Assembly: GCF_937889215.1 (NCBI RefSeq)
Contig: NZ_CALBEX010000597.1
Location: 1-5,105, forward strand
Source of the DNA: an uncultured Limnohabitans sp.
GTDB taxonomy: Bacteria; Pseudomonadota; Gammaproteobacteria; Burkholderiales; Burkholderiaceae_C
Direction of reading: 5' to 3'
Length of the DNA: 5,105 nucleotides
Positions 4,109-5,105 of the stretch are shown here, one piece after another; positions within the stretch are counted from its first letter, which is position 1, and each line of letters opens with the position of its first letter. The notes beneath the pieces are model-generated. The model worked only from the letters and a program-made list of their open reading frames with translations, was not told where the DNA came from and ran no database searches. A program made the position numbers and the translations under genes.

Positions 4109-5105
4109 TCAGTTGTGCACGCCGGCCGCTGCCAGTGCGGTCATGTTGAGCACCCGGCGCACCGTGGCGGCCGGGGTCAGGATGTGCGCTGTGGCGGCGG
4201 TGCCCATCAGGATCGGGCCGACCGTCACGCCGCCACTGGTGGTTGTTTTCAGCACGTTGTACAAAATGTTGGCCGCGTCCAGGTTGGGGCAGACCAGCAA
4301 ATTGGCCGAGCCGCTGAGCGTGCTGTCCTCCAAGTACACGTTGCGAATTTCTGGCTGCAAGGCGGCGTCGCCATGCAGCTCGCCGTCGCACTCGATGTCG
4401 GGGTGCTGCGCCACAAACAGGTCACGCGCCGAGCGCATCTTGCGCGCCGATGCGCGTTTGGACGAGCCGTAACTCGAATGCGACAGAAAGGCCACCTTGG
4501 GCACGATGCCAAAGCGCTGAATCTCTTTGACTGCCATGGCCGCGATTTCCGCCAATTGCTCGGCGCTGGGGTCTTCATTCACATAGGTGTCGGTGATGAA
4601 CAGCGGCCCCAAGTCGCTCATGAGCGCGTTCACGGCGGCGTAGTTGATCACGCCGGCGCGCTTGCCCAAAATGCTGTCGATGCGCTCCAAGTGCGTCATA
4701 TAACTGCCCGTCAGGCCGCAGATCAGGCCATCGGCATCGCCCAGCGACACCATCAAGGCACCAATGATGGTGTTGGAGCGGCGCACCGCCGCTTTGGCCA
4801 CCGCAGGCGTGGCACCGTTGCGCTTCATCAGCTGGTGGTAGTGCTCCCAATATTGGCGAAAACGTGCATCGTCTTCCGGGTTGACGTTGTCCACGTCCAC
4901 GCCCAGGCGCATGCGCAGCCCGGCTTTTTCGATGCGGGCAGCGATCACGCTGGGGCGACCGATCAAGATCGGGTGGGCCAGTTGGTCGTCGATGGCCATT
5001 TGCGCGGCACGCAGGGCGCGCTCATCTTCGCCGTCGGCATAGGCCACGCGCTTGGCATTTTTGGGCACCGCCTTGGCGGCGTTGAAGATGGGGCGCATCA
5101 ACAAG
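4109..5105 (-). CDS. maeB: NADP-dependent malic enzyme, C-terminal phosphotransacetylase-like domain (partial, N-terminus outside window)
   Basis: About 331 residues are visible and the frame stays open to the window edge, so the start lies beyond it. The visible part matches the phosphate acetyl/butyryl-transferase-like domain that forms the C-terminal half of large (about 750-residue) MaeB malic enzymes, which convert malate to pyruvate and CO2 with NADP in the cytoplasm. Recognisable segments, counted from the first visible codon, are ADGEDER (23-29), VNPEDD (74-79), the RRSNTIIGALM block (108-118), LGDADGLICG (121-130) and the C-terminal block SGGVTVGPILMG followed by HILTPAATVRR and NMTAL. 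The phrasing of these blocks is closer to MaeB than to free-standing Pta, but only the missing N-terminal malic domains would prove it. In the known family the Pta-like domain is regulatory and not required for malate decarboxylation. The stop is TGA at 4109-4111. I see no convincing terminator before the next promoter. It is probably transcribed independently of the transporter cluster. Confidence 0.88.
   Translation of the reverse strand, partial: LLMRPIFNAAKAVPKNAKRVAYADGEDERALRAAQMAIDDQLAHPILIGRPSVIAARIEKAGLRMRLGVDVDNVNPEDDARFRQYWEHYHQLMKRNGATPAVAKAAVRRSNTIIGALMVSLGDADGLICGLTGSYMTHLERIDSILGKRAGVINYAAVNALMSDLGPLFITDTYVNEDPSAEQLAEIAAMAVKEIQRFGIVPKVAFLSHSSYGSSKRASARKMRSARDLFVAQHPDIECDGELHGDAALQPEIRNVYLEDSTLSGSANLLVCPNLDAANILYNVLKTTTSGGVTVGPILMGTAATAHILTPAATVRRVLNMTALAAAGVHN

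Overview
The window looks like chromosomal DNA of a GC-rich betaproteobacterium, most likely order Burkholderiales and probably Comamonadaceae-like. That placement rests on remembered protein family resemblance and gene order, not on a search. All confidently called genes lie on the minus strand, so they are transcribed from high to low coordinates.

From right to left: 4109-5105 holds the C-terminal phosphotransacetylase-like part of an NADP-dependent malic enzyme (maeB type), cut by the window edge. The 180-bp gap 3929-4108 carries what looks like a complete nitrogen-regulated promoter: a near-consensus sigma-54 -24/-12 element (3967-3982) and two NtrC-like enhancer sites whose centres are 33 bp apart (about three helical turns). 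It points at a four-gene cluster: a periplasmic substrate-binding protein of the NMT1/SsuA/TauA family (2897-3928), its ABC ATPase (1914-2732), its membrane permease (1133-1900) and the urease accessory protein UreD (280-1110). Gaps after the ATPase and permease are 13 and 22 nt. The gap between binding protein and ATPase is 164 nt and contains a strong mRNA hairpin (2853-2888) just after the binding-protein stop codon.

The three transporter genes form a complete NitT/TauT-type importer. The link to ureD and the sigma-54/NtrC promoter suggest import of a nitrogen compound, possibly urea or something that yields urea, under nitrogen limitation. The substrate is not determined by the sequence, and the usual dedicated urea importer (UrtABCDE) belongs to another family. 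UreD helps load nickel into apo-urease, so structural urease genes would be expected nearby.

The last stretch, 1-279, contains no ureA although ureD is intact and normally sits just before it. Instead it holds spaced GTTTGAC repeats, a TTGAC-N4-GTCAA dyad, a 12-bp palindrome and one short open frame running off the edge. This could be a regulatory region or the end of a mobile element (IS21-like ends are one possibility). Neither can be decided from the window alone.
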